Below, one piece after another: positions 23,643 through 34,199 of a stretch of DNA of 64,000 bases. The position numbers and the translations under genes were made by a program. Below the pieces are notes generated by a model. It worked only from the letters and a program-made list of their open reading frames with translations, had not been told where the DNA came from and did no database searches. Each line of letters begins with the position of its first letter. Positions within the stretch are counted from its first letter, which is position 1. Source of the stretch: Diabrotica undecimpunctata (taxonomy: Eukaryota > Arthropoda > Insecta > Coleoptera > Chrysomelidae); assembly GCF_040954645.1 (NCBI RefSeq), contig NC_092803.1, positions 84,182,417 to 84,246,416 on the forward strand, written 5' to 3'.

Positions 23643-24563
23643 ATGGCTTTTAAAAATAGGCCAATACCTATAGACAAAACTGGATTGGCCATTATTCATC
23701 AATTTGAAAAGTTTGGCTGTACTAATGGCAAATGTAAAAAATGCTGCCATCAGATCAACCTTGCGAAAAGAAAATTTCTCAAGAACGAGAAATTAGAGAA
23801 ATTCAAGTTTGTGCATTGGTTGAAGCGACGATGTGTTTAAGTAAACAACAACTCAAGAAATATTTTCTGATGATCAATTTAAACGGATGCAATTTTGTGA
23901 AATTATGATGGAGAGATGCCATGCAAATAATAATTTTTTAAAAAATATTTTGTTTACAGATGAGTCCTCCTTCACAATTCGCAAGAAACATCATCCATCC
24001 GTCGTACTTTATGGGTCTCAGGAGAATAAGCATTTGAGTGTGTCTGTGCGTAAGCAGTATCTACAAAAGTTGAATGTTTGACTGGAATTTTGGGAGAAGA
24101 TATTATGGGTCCTTTTTTCATTGAAAAAAAATTAAACGCAGTCAAATATTTCCAATTACTGCAAAATCAAATTATTCCTGGACTTCAACGTCTTCAAATT
24201 AACTTCAACGAAATTTGGTCTCAACAAGACGGCTGTCCTGCACATAATGCAAAAGCCGTTAGAGACTATTTAGCGTTAATTTTTGCTGAACGTGTCATTA
24301 GTACAGAAGGTACAATAAAATGGCTTCCTCGGTCACCCGACTTAGCTCATCTAGATTTTTATTTTTGGAGGATGCTAAATACGGAATTGTACAGGCATAA
24401 GTTCGAGCGAGCCACCAACTTGGAGGAACTGAAGGAAAAGATAATCCAACTTAGCCAAAACATATCGGCAGATGGACTCAACGCCATGAGAAATGCGTTG
24501 TATAATAGATTTGGTTACTCTTCGTTACAATTTGGAGATATGTTTGAACATTTAATTACCTAA
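23643..24563 (+). pseudogene. Tc1/mariner-type transposase with DD41D spacing (broken)
   Basis: The N-terminal part is heavily decayed (23643-23838). From 23887 the frame gives FCEIMMERCHANNNFLKNIL, FTDESSFT (first Asp), and after one stop at 24078 GPFFIEKKLNAVKYFQLLQN, WSQQDGCPAHNAKAV (second Asp) and LPRSPDLAHLDFYFW (third Asp). I count 41 residues between the second and third Asp, a DD41D spacing reported for rosa-like elements. The C-terminus reads YNRFGYSSLQFGDMFEHLIT. The relative at 38638-39624 shares the motif pattern. No TIRs were found here. Confidence 0.8.
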
Positions 24564-24616
24564 GAATTTGGTTTAGAATTTCTAATTGTTTGGAATTATT
24601 TTTAATTTAAACAGTA

Positions 24617-25075
24617 GTGATGGAATTATTTTTCAACATTTCAACAACATTCAAAACAACAAACACGTTGAGATCTATTTTGTCCAAAACCAAACCTAAC
24701 AATGAACAAGAAAGGACAAAGAATTGCATTTATAAAATACCTTGTGAATGCGATCAGTTTTATTTAGGTGAAACATCAAGACCATTAAATGTTAGAATAA
24801 GTGAACATCAATCCTATATTAAAAATAGAGAATTTGATAGATCTCAAATCTGTAAACACGCATGGGATAATGAACATAGGGTTCAATGGAATGATTCAAA
24901 TATAGTCCTAAAAGAAACGGATGGTAAAAAGAGAACAATCAAAGAAGCGGCTCTAATTATGCTAAATGAGACCAATTGTGTCGCGAATTCCTCGGCAGAA
25001 TGTAGTAGGATCTGGTTACCCATATTGAAAGAGGAAGTTATTAAAAGGAAAATACCAGTATTGGTAAGTCAGTAA
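24617..25075 (+). pseudogene. Penelope-like GIY-YIG endonuclease fragment
   Basis: The open frame contains TKNCIYKIPCECDQFYLGET, SRPLNVRISEHQ and KHAWDNEHRVQW, the cysteine-rich CxC, the Y..GET form of the GIY-YIG box, the catalytic Arg and the downstream H. This is the C-terminal endonuclease of Penelope-like retroelements. It then continues KEAALIMLNE with the late Glu region. RT sequence is missing upstream, so it is a 5'-truncated insertion. Confidence 0.8.
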
Positions 25076-25540
25076 CATATAGAGAATACATCATTTATGT
25101 TTTTTAAATAACAAACATATAAAATCGGAATTTGGTGTTTATTGAAGGTAAACTAAATGCGCGATCAAATACTTACCATGTCGGGATAGTATTATGAGGT
25201 TTTTTTCCTGGTTTTTCCCTCATAATTTACTATGGAATTACTAACAGGAGAATTTTACTGTCATCATGGCATGTATTTGTCTTTTTAAAGACGAATTACA
25301 TGTTATGATCTTTTCTGACGGATATTCTCAAGTTAAAGTTGATTTCATGTAATCGAATGAACTATCTTATAAGTAAAGTCGTCCCAGGAACGCAACTCAA
25401 CAATATTGGCAATATCATTTTAAAGTCGTCTACTTTAAAATGTATAAGGTATGTCTGAATTGTCAATATAGATGAGTCAGATAAAATTAAATTATTAGAA
25501 GAATTTTTCACTAAATAACAAAAAACAAAATTTGTTTAAT
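25076..25540. other. Penelope 3' flank and unassigned sequence
   Basis: The first part could be the Penelope 3' untranslated region. A short AAAACAAAATTTGTTTAATTT near 25521 repeats part of the foldback element at 3349. Nothing else was recognised. Confidence 0.35.
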
Positions 25541-25858
25541 TTACTAATGTTTGACTTTGGCGGTCCCTTTCTGATACGAGCCAATAAGCTTAAAAATGCT
25601 AAACGAACGAAAGCATATATTTGCCTATTTGTATGCTTTGCCACTAAGGCTTTGCACTTAGAATTGGTATCTGAACTTAGTACCGAGGCGTTTTTAGCCT
25701 CATTCAGACGTTTTATATCACGTCGAGGACGTTGCTCTCTTGTCTATTCTGATTGCGGAATAAATTTTGTAGGAGCAAAATCCTATTTAGAAGACATTAA
25801 GTCACATTTTGCAGAAAAAAATATAACTTATTTTCATATTAAAATTATACCAGCACCT
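25541..25858 (+). pseudogene. BEL/Pao integrase core fragment
   Basis: The frame reads FDFGGPFLIRANKLKNAKRT, KAYICLFVCFATKALHLELV, then STEAFLASFRRFISRRG and YSDCGINFVGAKSYL. The Asp of FDFGGP and of YSDCG are the first two catalytic acids of an rve-type integrase; the block is characteristic of BEL/Pao LTR retrotransposons. It is cut at both sides, ending just before the catalytic Glu region. Confidence 0.85.
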
Positions 25859-25926
25859 TAATAAACGGCTCATTTACGGCTCAAACGGAGAATTTACGGC
25901 TCATTCACACGGAAACATTAGGAAAG

Positions 25927-26215
25927 ATGAAAAAAGAAAAAGAAATACTCAACACTAAAAAGGAGAAAAAGGTGTGCTACTTTAGTCACATACTAAGAAA
26001 TGAAAAATATGAGTTGATGCGATTGGTTATACAAGGAAAAGTGGAAGGAAAAAGAGAACCGGAGAGACGACGCACGTCCTGGTTGAAAAATTTAAATCAG
26101 TGGAATGAACAAACAACAATAGACCTCTTCAGCACTGCTGCAGACAGAGTAAAATGGGCAGCGATGATCGCCAATATACTTAAAAGGATGAGGCACACGA
26201 AGATTTTATTAATGT
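25927..26215 (+). pseudogene. RTE-like LINE C-terminal tail
   Basis: The sequence VCYFSHILRNEKYELMRLVI, QGKVEGKREPERRRTSWLKN, then WNEQTTIDLFSTAADRVKW matches the tail of the reverse transcriptase at 32882-33474 (YLGHILRHDKYRLLQLIVQG) and near 53090-53270. It is a 5'-truncated, 3'-end-derived copy. The clade (RTE-like) is inferred from the tail only. Confidence 0.7.
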
Positions 26216-26344
26216 CTTCATTTTGTCTAAAGGTTAATTTAATTACTTTTAGAGGCTCTTTCGGTTCTGAATTTTAGCTTAGGGAAAGCTTCCTATATTT
26301 ATATCATATTTTCTTTAGATTAGTATTATAACTATGAAATAAAT

Positions 26345-26540
26345 GTTTTATTTAAATTTTTTTTATAAAAGGTATATAATTAAGAAGATCCTTTCGGGCT
26401 ACATCACAAAAGAACGTTTTCGAATTAACTAGTTTATCATCAGTGCATTTACCAGGTGTACTTGAGTCAAGCCACTAAATATATGGGTAAAAAAACAAAG
26501 GGCACATAATTTGTTATTTGTTATACATCTTGGTTAATAA
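26345..26540 (-). mobile_element. Penelope-type leader fragment, second copy
   Basis: This is a diverged copy of 9147-9300: TTTATAAAAGGTATATAATT, CGGGCTACATCAC, AACGTTTTCG, TATCATCAGTGCATTTACC and GCCACTAAATATATGGGTA. The hammerhead-like core (CTGATGA 26443-26437 and CGAAAAC 26422-26416, minus strand) keeps its spacing, but the hairpin between them has decayed. Confidence 0.5.
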
Positions 26541-26559
26541 GGTGGTGTGATGTTAAAAG

Positions 26560-26936
26560 TGTGTGATAAGTTTTTAAAACCGAATTTTTAAAATAAGAGT
26601 CACTTTATTTCACAAAATCTGAACAAAGTAACAATTTTACCTAATATACTAATATCAGTTTTAAAACTAATATTTTTATGTTCGTTTATTTATGCGAAAT
26701 CATCTTCGTCTTTGCGTTTCCGGAATAAAAATATAAATAACCATTATATTTTGAGAATACCTGTTTTGATTTTTTTTATTAATTTAGTGTATTTTGTTGC
26801 AGAGAAAGAAAAAAAAACATTTTAAAAAACAAAAAACACTTCTTAATATAACGACACCAATCGTCAGATAAAATAAGGAACCACTGAAGTTGAATATTCC
26901 AGCAACTCAAATAGTTAAGTGAAGGAAGAAACAAAA
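26560..26936 (+). promoter_or_regulatory. Probable 5' untranslated/upstream region of the host kinase gene
   Basis: AT-rich sequence immediately before the start codon at 26937 (context ACAAAAATGAAT). A TTTGTTGCAG at 26792-26801 could be a splice acceptor for a 5' UTR exon whose upstream partner lies further left. No TATA or initiator can be assigned with confidence. Confidence 0.3.
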
Positions 26937-27232
26937 ATGAATCCATTTTTAAATTTTGGTTTGCTTCATCGTATGTTTCAAGAAAACATGTTTCGAGAAA
27001 ACATGTTTCGAGAAAACATGTTTCAAGACTCCAATACATTATATTCTACAGCTAGTACCGATAGTTCTGTTGATTTCGAGCGGATGGTACTACAGAAAAA
27101 GGAATATGGACCCAAGATGACAGATTTGGAATTGTTAGAAAAAACGGTGTCTATGATGAAGTCAGACGAGGATTTTTTATTGATTTTACAAAATATTTTG
27201 AATGTATGCAACGACTCTGAAAAATTTAAAGC
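26937..27232 (+). CDS. Host kinase gene, exon 1 (N-terminus)
   Basis: ATG at 26937 opens MNPFLNFGLLHRMF followed by three ENMFR/ENMFQ pentapeptides made by a 15-bp DNA repeat (26979-27024), then a Ser/Thr-rich linker and a predicted helical region (KMTDLELLEKTVSMMKSDED, FLLILQNILNVC). The exon ends at 27232 in phase 2 before a GTAAGC donor. It joins exon 2 to give EKFKADNLAVLRR. No known N-terminal domain was recognised; the helical repeat-like pattern could be an ARM-like or death-like fold, which is a guess. Unlike neighbouring ORFs it has no TE signature and keeps its frame, so it is probably a host gene. Confidence 0.65.
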
Positions 27233-27337
27233 GTAAGCATTTTTAACTTTTTTATATTCACCATTGAGTAGATCTTTTAATAAATGATACCTTCATGGAG
27301 CTTTGTGACAACAATATATTTTTCCTATTAATTTTAG

Positions 27338-27438
27338 AGATAATCTAGCTGTACTGAGACGTTTTGCACAATTACTAGTAGAGATTAGCAATGATAATTG
27401 CGAGAAATCATTGAAGTTTATATCTACAACATTATCTG
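27338..27438 (+). CDS. Host kinase gene, exon 2
   Basis: The 101-bp exon lies between an acceptor (TTAATTTTAG) and a donor (CTG|GTAAGT). It continues the phase-2 frame: ADNLAVLRRFAQLLVEIS, then NCEKSLKFISTTLS. It ends in phase 1, and the next exon that fits in phase is at 54036, about 26.6 kb away. The intron between them is filled with transposons and satellites. The sequence is amphipathic helix-like and matches no family I can name. Confidence 0.65.
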
Positions 27439-28275
27439 GTAAGTTAACATTAGTACCATAAGTTTCGGTATTTTAGTCCAAATAAATTCATCAAAAATGT
27501 CTAGGGATTACCAGTATTATTGAACTTTGTTCAATAAAAATTAACACTTTTTTTAAATAAATACCATTCGATGATTAAAACTTAATCTTTAGAAATCAAG
27601 GTATGCCAAAATTAATCTGTCAATTGCACTGCTTTATTAAGGCAAGACGGCGCCTTAAGTTCGTACGATTAATTGCTAATATATATTAGAGTGCCCGTCG
27701 CCAAAAAAGTTGTATGATAAATACTCTCTCTAAACTTTGAGTATCGCTTCATTAGGCCGATAAATCGATTTGGCTCAATAAAAGAGATGACGACATAAGG
27801 TTACCTTCGACATGGAGACCTCTCATAAAGAAAATATTCGCTTCACTAACCAGTCGGTAAACCTACTGTCGGAAAAGTTCGCGCCACCCTCCGCGCCAAT
27901 TACCACGCTAACTCCTACGCCAATTTCCACGCTAAACCCCACGCCAACCTCGACCTAAACTACGTCACCATCGACGGCATAAATAAACCGTCCTCTGTTC
28001 CCAGTTGCAGTAATGCATTGGTTATTGATCAGTGTAGTAGTGTCTGGGGGTTCGGGAGACTGAGTCCTCGGAAGTCATGAAGAAAACATCAAAGAGGATG
28101 TCGAAAATTCGGCGCAATAATAATCGACGCAGTTCAACCCGGAAGACTATTGAGTTTAATATTAATTCTTGTAATAGTATTCTTCGAATAGTAACTTCGA
28201 AAATATTTCGGAACATTTTATTCGCCTCTACGGGGAGGAATTTTACTAATTCACTAAATCATATAGCAATCTGCT

Positions 28276-29370
28276 GCTAGTTAAAAATCGTCTTCTTTGT
28301 GATTTAACATTCCTTAAAGCCTGCCGAAGCCATAAAGTCATTCCCAAATTGCATACAACTGCCCTACACAACCCTCGGCCAAGTACTTGGAAAAAACTCT
28401 TGCCGAAAATACTTTATCTTTCGTCAAAAATTCTTTTCATTTTATCGAACTCTTTAAACAATACCCTATCTCACCGCCAGACATTCTAGTAAGTTACTAT
28501 ATCGTTTCACTCTTTACAAACATTCCTATAGACGAAAGTGTAAACATTCTGAAAACTAAATAAAGTATCCAGCAAGACCACTTATCTCTCATTAAACATT
28601 GTATGTCTAACACTTATTTCATCTTCCAAAATCAATTCTACAGACAAATAAATGGTGCTTAAATGGACTCCCCACTCCAGTAATTGCAAATATATTTATA
28701 GAAGACTTCGAGACCTGAGCACTATCCACATCATGGCTACGATATGTTGACGATACATTCGTCATTTGGCCACACGGTAGGGATGCTTTGGTGTCTTTTT
28801 AAGACCATCTGAATGGTATACATCCTAGTGTCCAGTTCACAATAAATAAAGGTGGAAACTGATTCATCCCTACCGTTTCTCGACGTTATCATAAAGAAAA
28901 ACCAATCCAAAGGTTTTCATCACTCTGTTTATCGAACAGTTTATCTGTTTATCGAACCCACCCATACCAGTAGTTACTTGCATGTCAACTCTCATCATTC
29001 ACCGTTACAAATTATTTCAGTCATCAATACCCTTGTCTTCAGATCAATACGCCTTTGCGGTTATGCAAGTAGACCCGCTGAGCTCTCTAGTTCCAAAACG
29101 GTTACCGCGAAAATCACATCAATATAGCATCCACAGACATCAATCTCCCACTCAATTTGAACCTAAATACTCAGATCCTCATCATCCGAAAGCTTTTCTT
29201 CTTTACATCAAAGGTGTCATTGACAAAATCGACAAAATTCTTAAATCAAGAGGAATAAAGACAATATTTGCCCCCCAACAAAAACTTTCATCTCTTTTCC
29301 TATCAATCAAAGACAACAGTCCAAATGAACAGCACGGAATTTATGAAATTATGAAATTCCTTGTGCAGGC
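28276..29370 (+). pseudogene. Penelope-like reverse transcriptase (broken)
   Basis: The relic starts LVKNRLLCDLTFLKACRSH and shows, across many frameshifts, NGLPTPVIANIFIEDFE (28668), the catalytic LRYVDDTFVIWPHGRDA (28739) with YVDD, SLPFLDVIIKKNQSKGFHHS (28861), VYRT, and YLHVNSHHSPLQ. These motifs in this order identify a Penelope-type RT. The C-terminal GIY-YIG domain is not seen; coding sequence stops at the TA array. Confidence 0.8.
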
Positions 29371-29380
29371 TGCCCCCGAT

Positions 29381-29382
<2 letters not shown>

Positions 29383-29438
<56 letters not shown>
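29383..29438. repeat. TA dinucleotide microsatellite
   Basis: An uninterrupted TA array that truncates the Penelope RT relic. One of seven such arrays in the window. Confidence 0.99.
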
Positions 29439-29442
<4 letters not shown>

Positions 29443-29963
29443 GGCCAAATGAAATAAGAAATAAAAAGACAAAACAGGATTTTGTCAACAATTTCAGCTC
29501 TAGATCAACACGATCTTCATATAGATCATAAAATTAATTTTGAAAACTCCAGAACCATATCCCCCATCCGCTTCTATAAACCAAGAATTATCTGACAAGC
29601 CATAGAAATTGAAAAACGGTAAAATCGTCTCAACAAAAGAGATGACGGCATACGGTTACCTTCGACATGAAGACCTCTCATAAAGAACATATCGTCCGCT
29701 TCACCTGGCAATCAAAATCCTACTGTCAGAAATGGTCACGCCAATCCCTACGCTATCCTTTATCCAAACCACGTCACCATCAACGGTATAAATGAAGCGT
29801 GCGCTGTTCTCAGTAGCAGTAATACATTGATTATTGACCAGTGTAGTAGGGTCGGGGGGCTTGGAAGACTGATACCTCGGAAGCCATGAAGAAGACAAAA
29901 GATTATGTCGAAAGCTCGGCGCAATGATTAAAGGTTTAATTGTACTAACCGCGGAAATCTTTC

Positions 29964-29965
<2 letters not shown>

Positions 29966-30033
<68 letters not shown>
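29966..30033. repeat. TA dinucleotide microsatellite
   Basis: A pure TA array between the 3' pseudo-LTR and the inverted Penelope 3'-end copy. Confidence 0.99.
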
Positions 30034-30036
<3 letters not shown>

Positions 30037-30416
30037 TTGGATGGGTTGGAGTCAATAATAGGGCTATTGGTTAACTATTTTTTTATTCTCGAGCTCAAAA
30101 TTTTTTATAATTTTGAAAATTTTTTTCAGAGAAACATTTGTTAGATAAAAACATTTTTGTATTAAATATTTTGAACATGTAAGCAGTGATTTTTACTTAC
30201 CAAACTAATTTTTATTTGGTAAGTTAACAAAAATTGTTTTTTCTTTTTAGTTCAACCTTGTAAGTATTTTGTCTTTTTTAGCTCTTAATAATAATTGTAA
30301 ACACAATTGAAAGCTCGAGAATAAAAAAATAGTTAACCAATAGCCCTATTATTGACTCCAACCCATCCAAAACAGTTATATATTTGTTCCAAACGAGTCA
30401 CAAGTACTTCTTTTTT

Positions 30417-30418
<2 letters not shown>
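30034..30418. mobile_element. Penelope 3'-end fragment with inverted duplicate
   Basis: 30036-30104 and 30310-30375 are near-perfect inverted copies (TGTTTTGGATGGGTTGGAGT / ACTCCAACCCATCCAAAACA). The plus-oriented right part (30170-30418), ending CAAGTACTTCTTTTTTCTTA, matches 57440-57696, which follows a Penelope GIY-YIG coding region. This is therefore a noncoding 3'-end piece of that family. Confidence 0.7.

Positions 30419-30456
<38 letters not shown>
30419..30456. repeat. TA dinucleotide microsatellite
   Basis: A TA array directly after the Penelope 3' end, as at 57697. Confidence 0.99.
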
Positions 30457-30459
<3 letters not shown>

Positions 30460-31140
30460 TAAAGAACACTCGAAGAGTGGTGGGTTTTTCGGTCAAAGTG
30501 GAGAAATAAAAGACAAAGAAGGTGACTACTTCATCTATTTATTGAAGACGTTTCGCTTTCTACTCAGAAAGCATCATCAGTTTATCTAAAAAGAACAATA
30601 TGAAAAATCAAACATCCATAGAAAAGTTATTACGTGTGTGGTACCTTAAAAAGACATATAGCAGTCAATGATATTAAATGTGTGAAAAAGCTTACGATAA
30701 TAGACATTTTGAGATCACGTTGTATAAACAATTAAGGCTGTTTTAGCAGTTCAAGTACACTGCGATTTGAAATGGGCGTATCACTTACTTTTCTACACTG
30801 CTTACGCGAGACCATCTTTACTCAGTGCCGCCGGCCAACGGGTAGTTTAATGACAACAAATACATTATTCTCCATTCAAATTAGTTTTAACACGAACTAA
30901 TTGACCGTACGTTCATGAGATTTGACGTCACGAAGGCGATAACGATGAAACTAAGCGCCGATGATGAGTAACACGTTTCACTATTAGATTGCAGTATTTT
31001 TTAGCAATTTTCTTTAAAGTTGGAACACGCTTTTCTCGATTATTACTGGACACAGAAAGGTGAAACAAAAATCAACGATTACAGAAAAAAAAACTCTTTC
31101 GAGTGATGGGCGTAAAAAGTTTGGTTATAATAGAACGTTA
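30457..31140 (-). mobile_element. Penelope-type leader with well-formed hammerhead-like core
   Basis: On the minus strand 30580-30550 reads CTGATGA, one base, a perfect 7-bp hairpin (GCTTTCT/AGAAAGC, loop GAGT), then GAAAC. This is followed by a second possible hairpin (CTTCA/TGAAG) and a GTC at about 30523-30521. That order matches helix II, the GAAA box, helix III and the cleavage triplet of a hammerhead ribozyme. Helix I is not evident. The block AACACTCGAAGAGTGGTGGG at 30464 is echoed by CTCTTTCGAGTGATGGGCG near 31091. The rest is unassigned. Confidence 0.45.
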
Positions 31141-32200
31141 AACAGTATATTCCAATTTTTCAACAGCAGTTTCAAAAAAATAAAAAAAGTAAAACCATCA
31201 GTTTAAAGGCAACCTAATTTCGAATAACGTGTCCAAATTTCGAGACATTTTGTCGGTAAATAACAGAGAAAACACTGTCCCTAGGTTTTGGTGCACCGAT
31301 AAAACAGCCTTAATTGAAACTAGGTACAGTTTACAAATTAACAAACTTAGCACAGCAAAAGAACATGTCATAATCATACATGTATATAAAAAAAAAATTG
31401 TAAAAAACTTAAGTAAAAAACATTAATATTAATATGTAGAGAACTAGAAAGATCATGAGATGCAGTTCCAACAGTATATTATCAGTTAAATTTGCCTTGC
31501 TGTTCTGTCATATTTTGACCTCAAGCCCACTATCTTTTCATGTTGTTAGCGTGGGTGATACATCTGTTACTTCATTTACCTGCGGCACCTAGTAAGCTAA
31601 AGACTGGTAACTTCATTTTATAGGCCGGTTACAGATAATTGAGAAATTTAAAGAGATAGACCAATTTGTGTACGAATGATACCGAACAAAATATATCCAT
31701 GTGCTTAGATCAAATGACATCTGTTTTAATAGTTCCTCTTTAATATTTTGCCTTGTTACAGGTAAGTATTCAGAAAAACGCAAAAATAATAATTACTGTA
31801 AAATATAATTTTATTAGGTACAATTATAAATATATTATATTTAAATAATTATACCTGTTAGGTCTATTTAATCAAAATAATGTTTTTATCTTTAATTACA
31901 ATAATGCTTTTATTTACGCTACTGCTAAAATTTGACGATGTAAGCCCCTTTTTATACCTATCAATAAAGGTTTATGAGTTTATGACTCCTCTTACTCGAT
32001 TGTCGGGTTTTTGTCACAGCCCTTCTCTGTTGACCAAGGTTTTTAAATTTCTACGAAATTCTTAACGACCGATAACAAAACTGATGTGGCTTTCGGTATT
32101 GTTATACATATAAAAAAAATTATAATTTTTAGTTTAAACTCTGTAAAGAGAGCACGCATTTATTAGTGACGATTTCGCTATCGGAAAATATTAAGTAAAA
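31140..32200. other. Intronic AT-rich sequence, no gene recognised
   Basis: Open frames of 60-65 codons (31229-31426, 31880-32065) have no recognisable motif. The last part probably holds the left end of the DD82E-type element, but no terminal repeat was identified. Confidence 0.35.
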
Positions 32201-34194
32201 ATGTGGCGTCCATGGGAGAATAGTTCATTAGAAATTGTTGAGAATAATGAAGTAGAAATTGTTGTAGAAAATGAGGAAATTCTACCACCATATAGTCTTG
32301 AAAATGTTGCTGGACCAAGTAGTGGAAGTATTAAAAAGCCAGAAAAAAACATTTATCGAAAGCCGCTAAAGAAATTGTGTTAAATGTGTTTAATGGATTA
32401 TGTGAAGAATTGGAACGGCACGCGAGTGATTTAAAAACTGCGGCTTTAACAAAAGTTTCATGTGCTACTGTATATCGAATTATAAAGGAGGGCATTAAAA
32501 ATAGACAAAAAAGGAGCGACTTTGGACGACATCGATCTATTGAGCAACATCTTTTAGGTCCCATTTCAGAAACCATTTATAATATGTTTGCAGGTAATAT
32601 TATACCCACACTTAACCAAATTTTAGCTGAATTAAAATCTAAAAATATTACTAATTGTTGTAAATCAACTTTAAGAAAATTTTTACTATCAAATGGTTTT
32701 AAATATAAAACAATCAATAAACGACATACTATAATGGAAAGTGCCCGTTTAATAAAATGGCGTAATGAATATTTGGAAAAGATAACCGAGTACAGAAATA
32801 GCGGAGAAAAATTTATTACTTAGATGAAACGTGGTTTGACACTAACGAAACGATTGGAAAAGGTTGGAGTAATGACAATGTGTACCTTGGCACCAACGTA
32901 AATGCAAAATGGGAACAGGCCACAGAAATTAAGGCGAGAATAGAACGAGCTAGAGCAGCATTTAGCAATATGAAAAAGCTCCTCATAAGCAGGGATTTGT
33001 CTCTTCCCCTAAAACTACGTCTAGTTAAATGCTACATTTTTCCGATCTTACTGTATGGTGTGGAGGCCTGGACGCTGACGGAGACGCTCACGAGAAAACT
33101 AGAAGCATTCGAAATGTGGGTGTACCGACGCATTCTTCGTATATCCTGGACCGAACATGTCACCAACACAGAGGTAATCCAAAGAATCGGAAAGGAGAAA
33201 GAAATCGTGAATACAATTAAACAAAGAAAGCTTGAATATCTAGGCCACATATTGAGACACGATAAGTACCGTCTACTGCAATTGATTGTCCAGGGAAAAA
33301 TAGACAGTAAGCGAGGGCCAGGCAGGAGAAGACACTCGTGGCTCCAAAATCTGAGGAAGTGGTTCGGGCTCACATCGGTCGAACTATTCAGAAGCGCCGC
33401 AAATAAGATCAGAATTGCCATGTTAATAGCCAACGTTCGCAACGGACAGGGCACTTGAAGAAAAAAAAAAAGAAAATGACAATGTAAAGTGCAAAGTTAA
33501 TGTACCAGCTTCCAGGGGCAAACGAATATGCATTTTACATTGTGGAGGGGAAGACGGTTGGGTAACCGATGGCTTACTATTAAGTGCAAAAGACATTAAA
33601 GACAGTTGTTTGGACTATCATCAAGATATTACGGGTGAACTTTTCGAATCGTGGTTTAAAAATAACTTATTACCAAATTTAGCAGACAACAGTGTTATTG
33701 TTTTAGATAATGCATCATATCATTCTAGACAATTTAAAAAAATTCCGAATAAATACTCTAGAAAGGATGAATTGCAAGATTTTTTATTATCACAAGATTT
33801 ATATTTTGAAGATTGGTACACTAAAGACCAATTAGTAGAGGTACTTAATACAAAATTATTTGTAAAGGAATATATTATTGATGATGCAGCAAGTAAAAAT
33901 GGACATACAACTTTAAGACTACCACCGTATTACTGCGTTTTAAATCCAATAGAGTTGTTATGGTCTCAACTGAAATATAATGTGAGACAAAAAAATGTAA
34001 GTCCAAAATGTTACAACACTGTCGTGAAACTAATAGATTCTGAATTTAAAAATATCTCTGAGGATAACTGGAAGAACGCAATAGAGCACGTAAAAAATAT
34101 CGAAAAAGAATATCTTAAAAACATTCCTGTTTTAAATAAAATTATTATCAATGTGGAGAACAGTGATTCAGAGGAAGAAAGTGACGAAGTGTAA
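32201..34194 (+). pseudogene. Tc1/mariner-like transposase with DD82E-type spacing, interrupted
   Basis: The start is MWRPWENSSLEIVENNEVEI at 32201. A frameshift near 32350 leads into an N-terminal DNA-binding region (VNVFNGLCEEL... region, KVSCATVYRIIKEGIKNRQK, TLRKFLLSNGFKYKTINKR). At 32815 a one-base deletion disrupts the first catalytic block (LDETW). A LINE fragment at 32882-33474 then splits the gene. After it the frame continues KVNVPASRGKRICILHCGGE, LDNASYHS (second Asp, 33703) and LPPYYCVLNPIELLWSQ (Glu, 33945). I count about 81 residues between the second Asp and the Glu, because of an insert (RKDELQDFLLSQD...YTKDQLVEVL). The acidic tail ends SDSEEESDEV. Without the LINE and two indels it would be a nearly complete gene. 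Confidence 0.8.
32882..33474 (+). mobile_element. RTE-like LINE 3' fragment nested in transposase gene, 11-bp TSD
   Basis: The insert is flanked by AATGACAATGT on both sides (32871-32881 and 33475-33485) and ends with an A-rich tail (GAAGAAAAAAAAAAAG), the signs of target-primed reverse transcription. It encodes an open C-terminal RT segment (32880-33458): LRLVKCYIFPILLYGVEAWT, EMWVYRRILRISW, LEYLGHILRHDKYRLLQLIV and GRRRHSWLQNLRKWFGL. It is the best preserved of three copies (others at 25927 and near 53000). Confidence 0.9.
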
Positions 34195-34199
34195 TACCA

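Larger units (their letters stand above)
27776..29925 (+). mobile_element. Penelope-like element flanked by direct repeats (pseudo-LTRs)
   Basis: 27776-28120 and 29629-29925 are diverged direct repeats sharing AAAGAGATGACG, GGTTACCTTCGACATG, AGACCTCTCATAAAG, CATTGRTTATTGA and AGTGTAGTAG. Direct repeats flanking an RT of this type are the pseudo-LTRs known in Penelope-like elements. Between them is a decayed Penelope-type RT, cut by a TA microsatellite at 29383-29438. Confidence 0.7.

Noticed and set aside
33032..33454. 140-codon minus-strand open frame
   Set aside because: It is the antisense shadow of the LINE C-terminal reading frame at 32882-33458, which has recognisable protein motifs.
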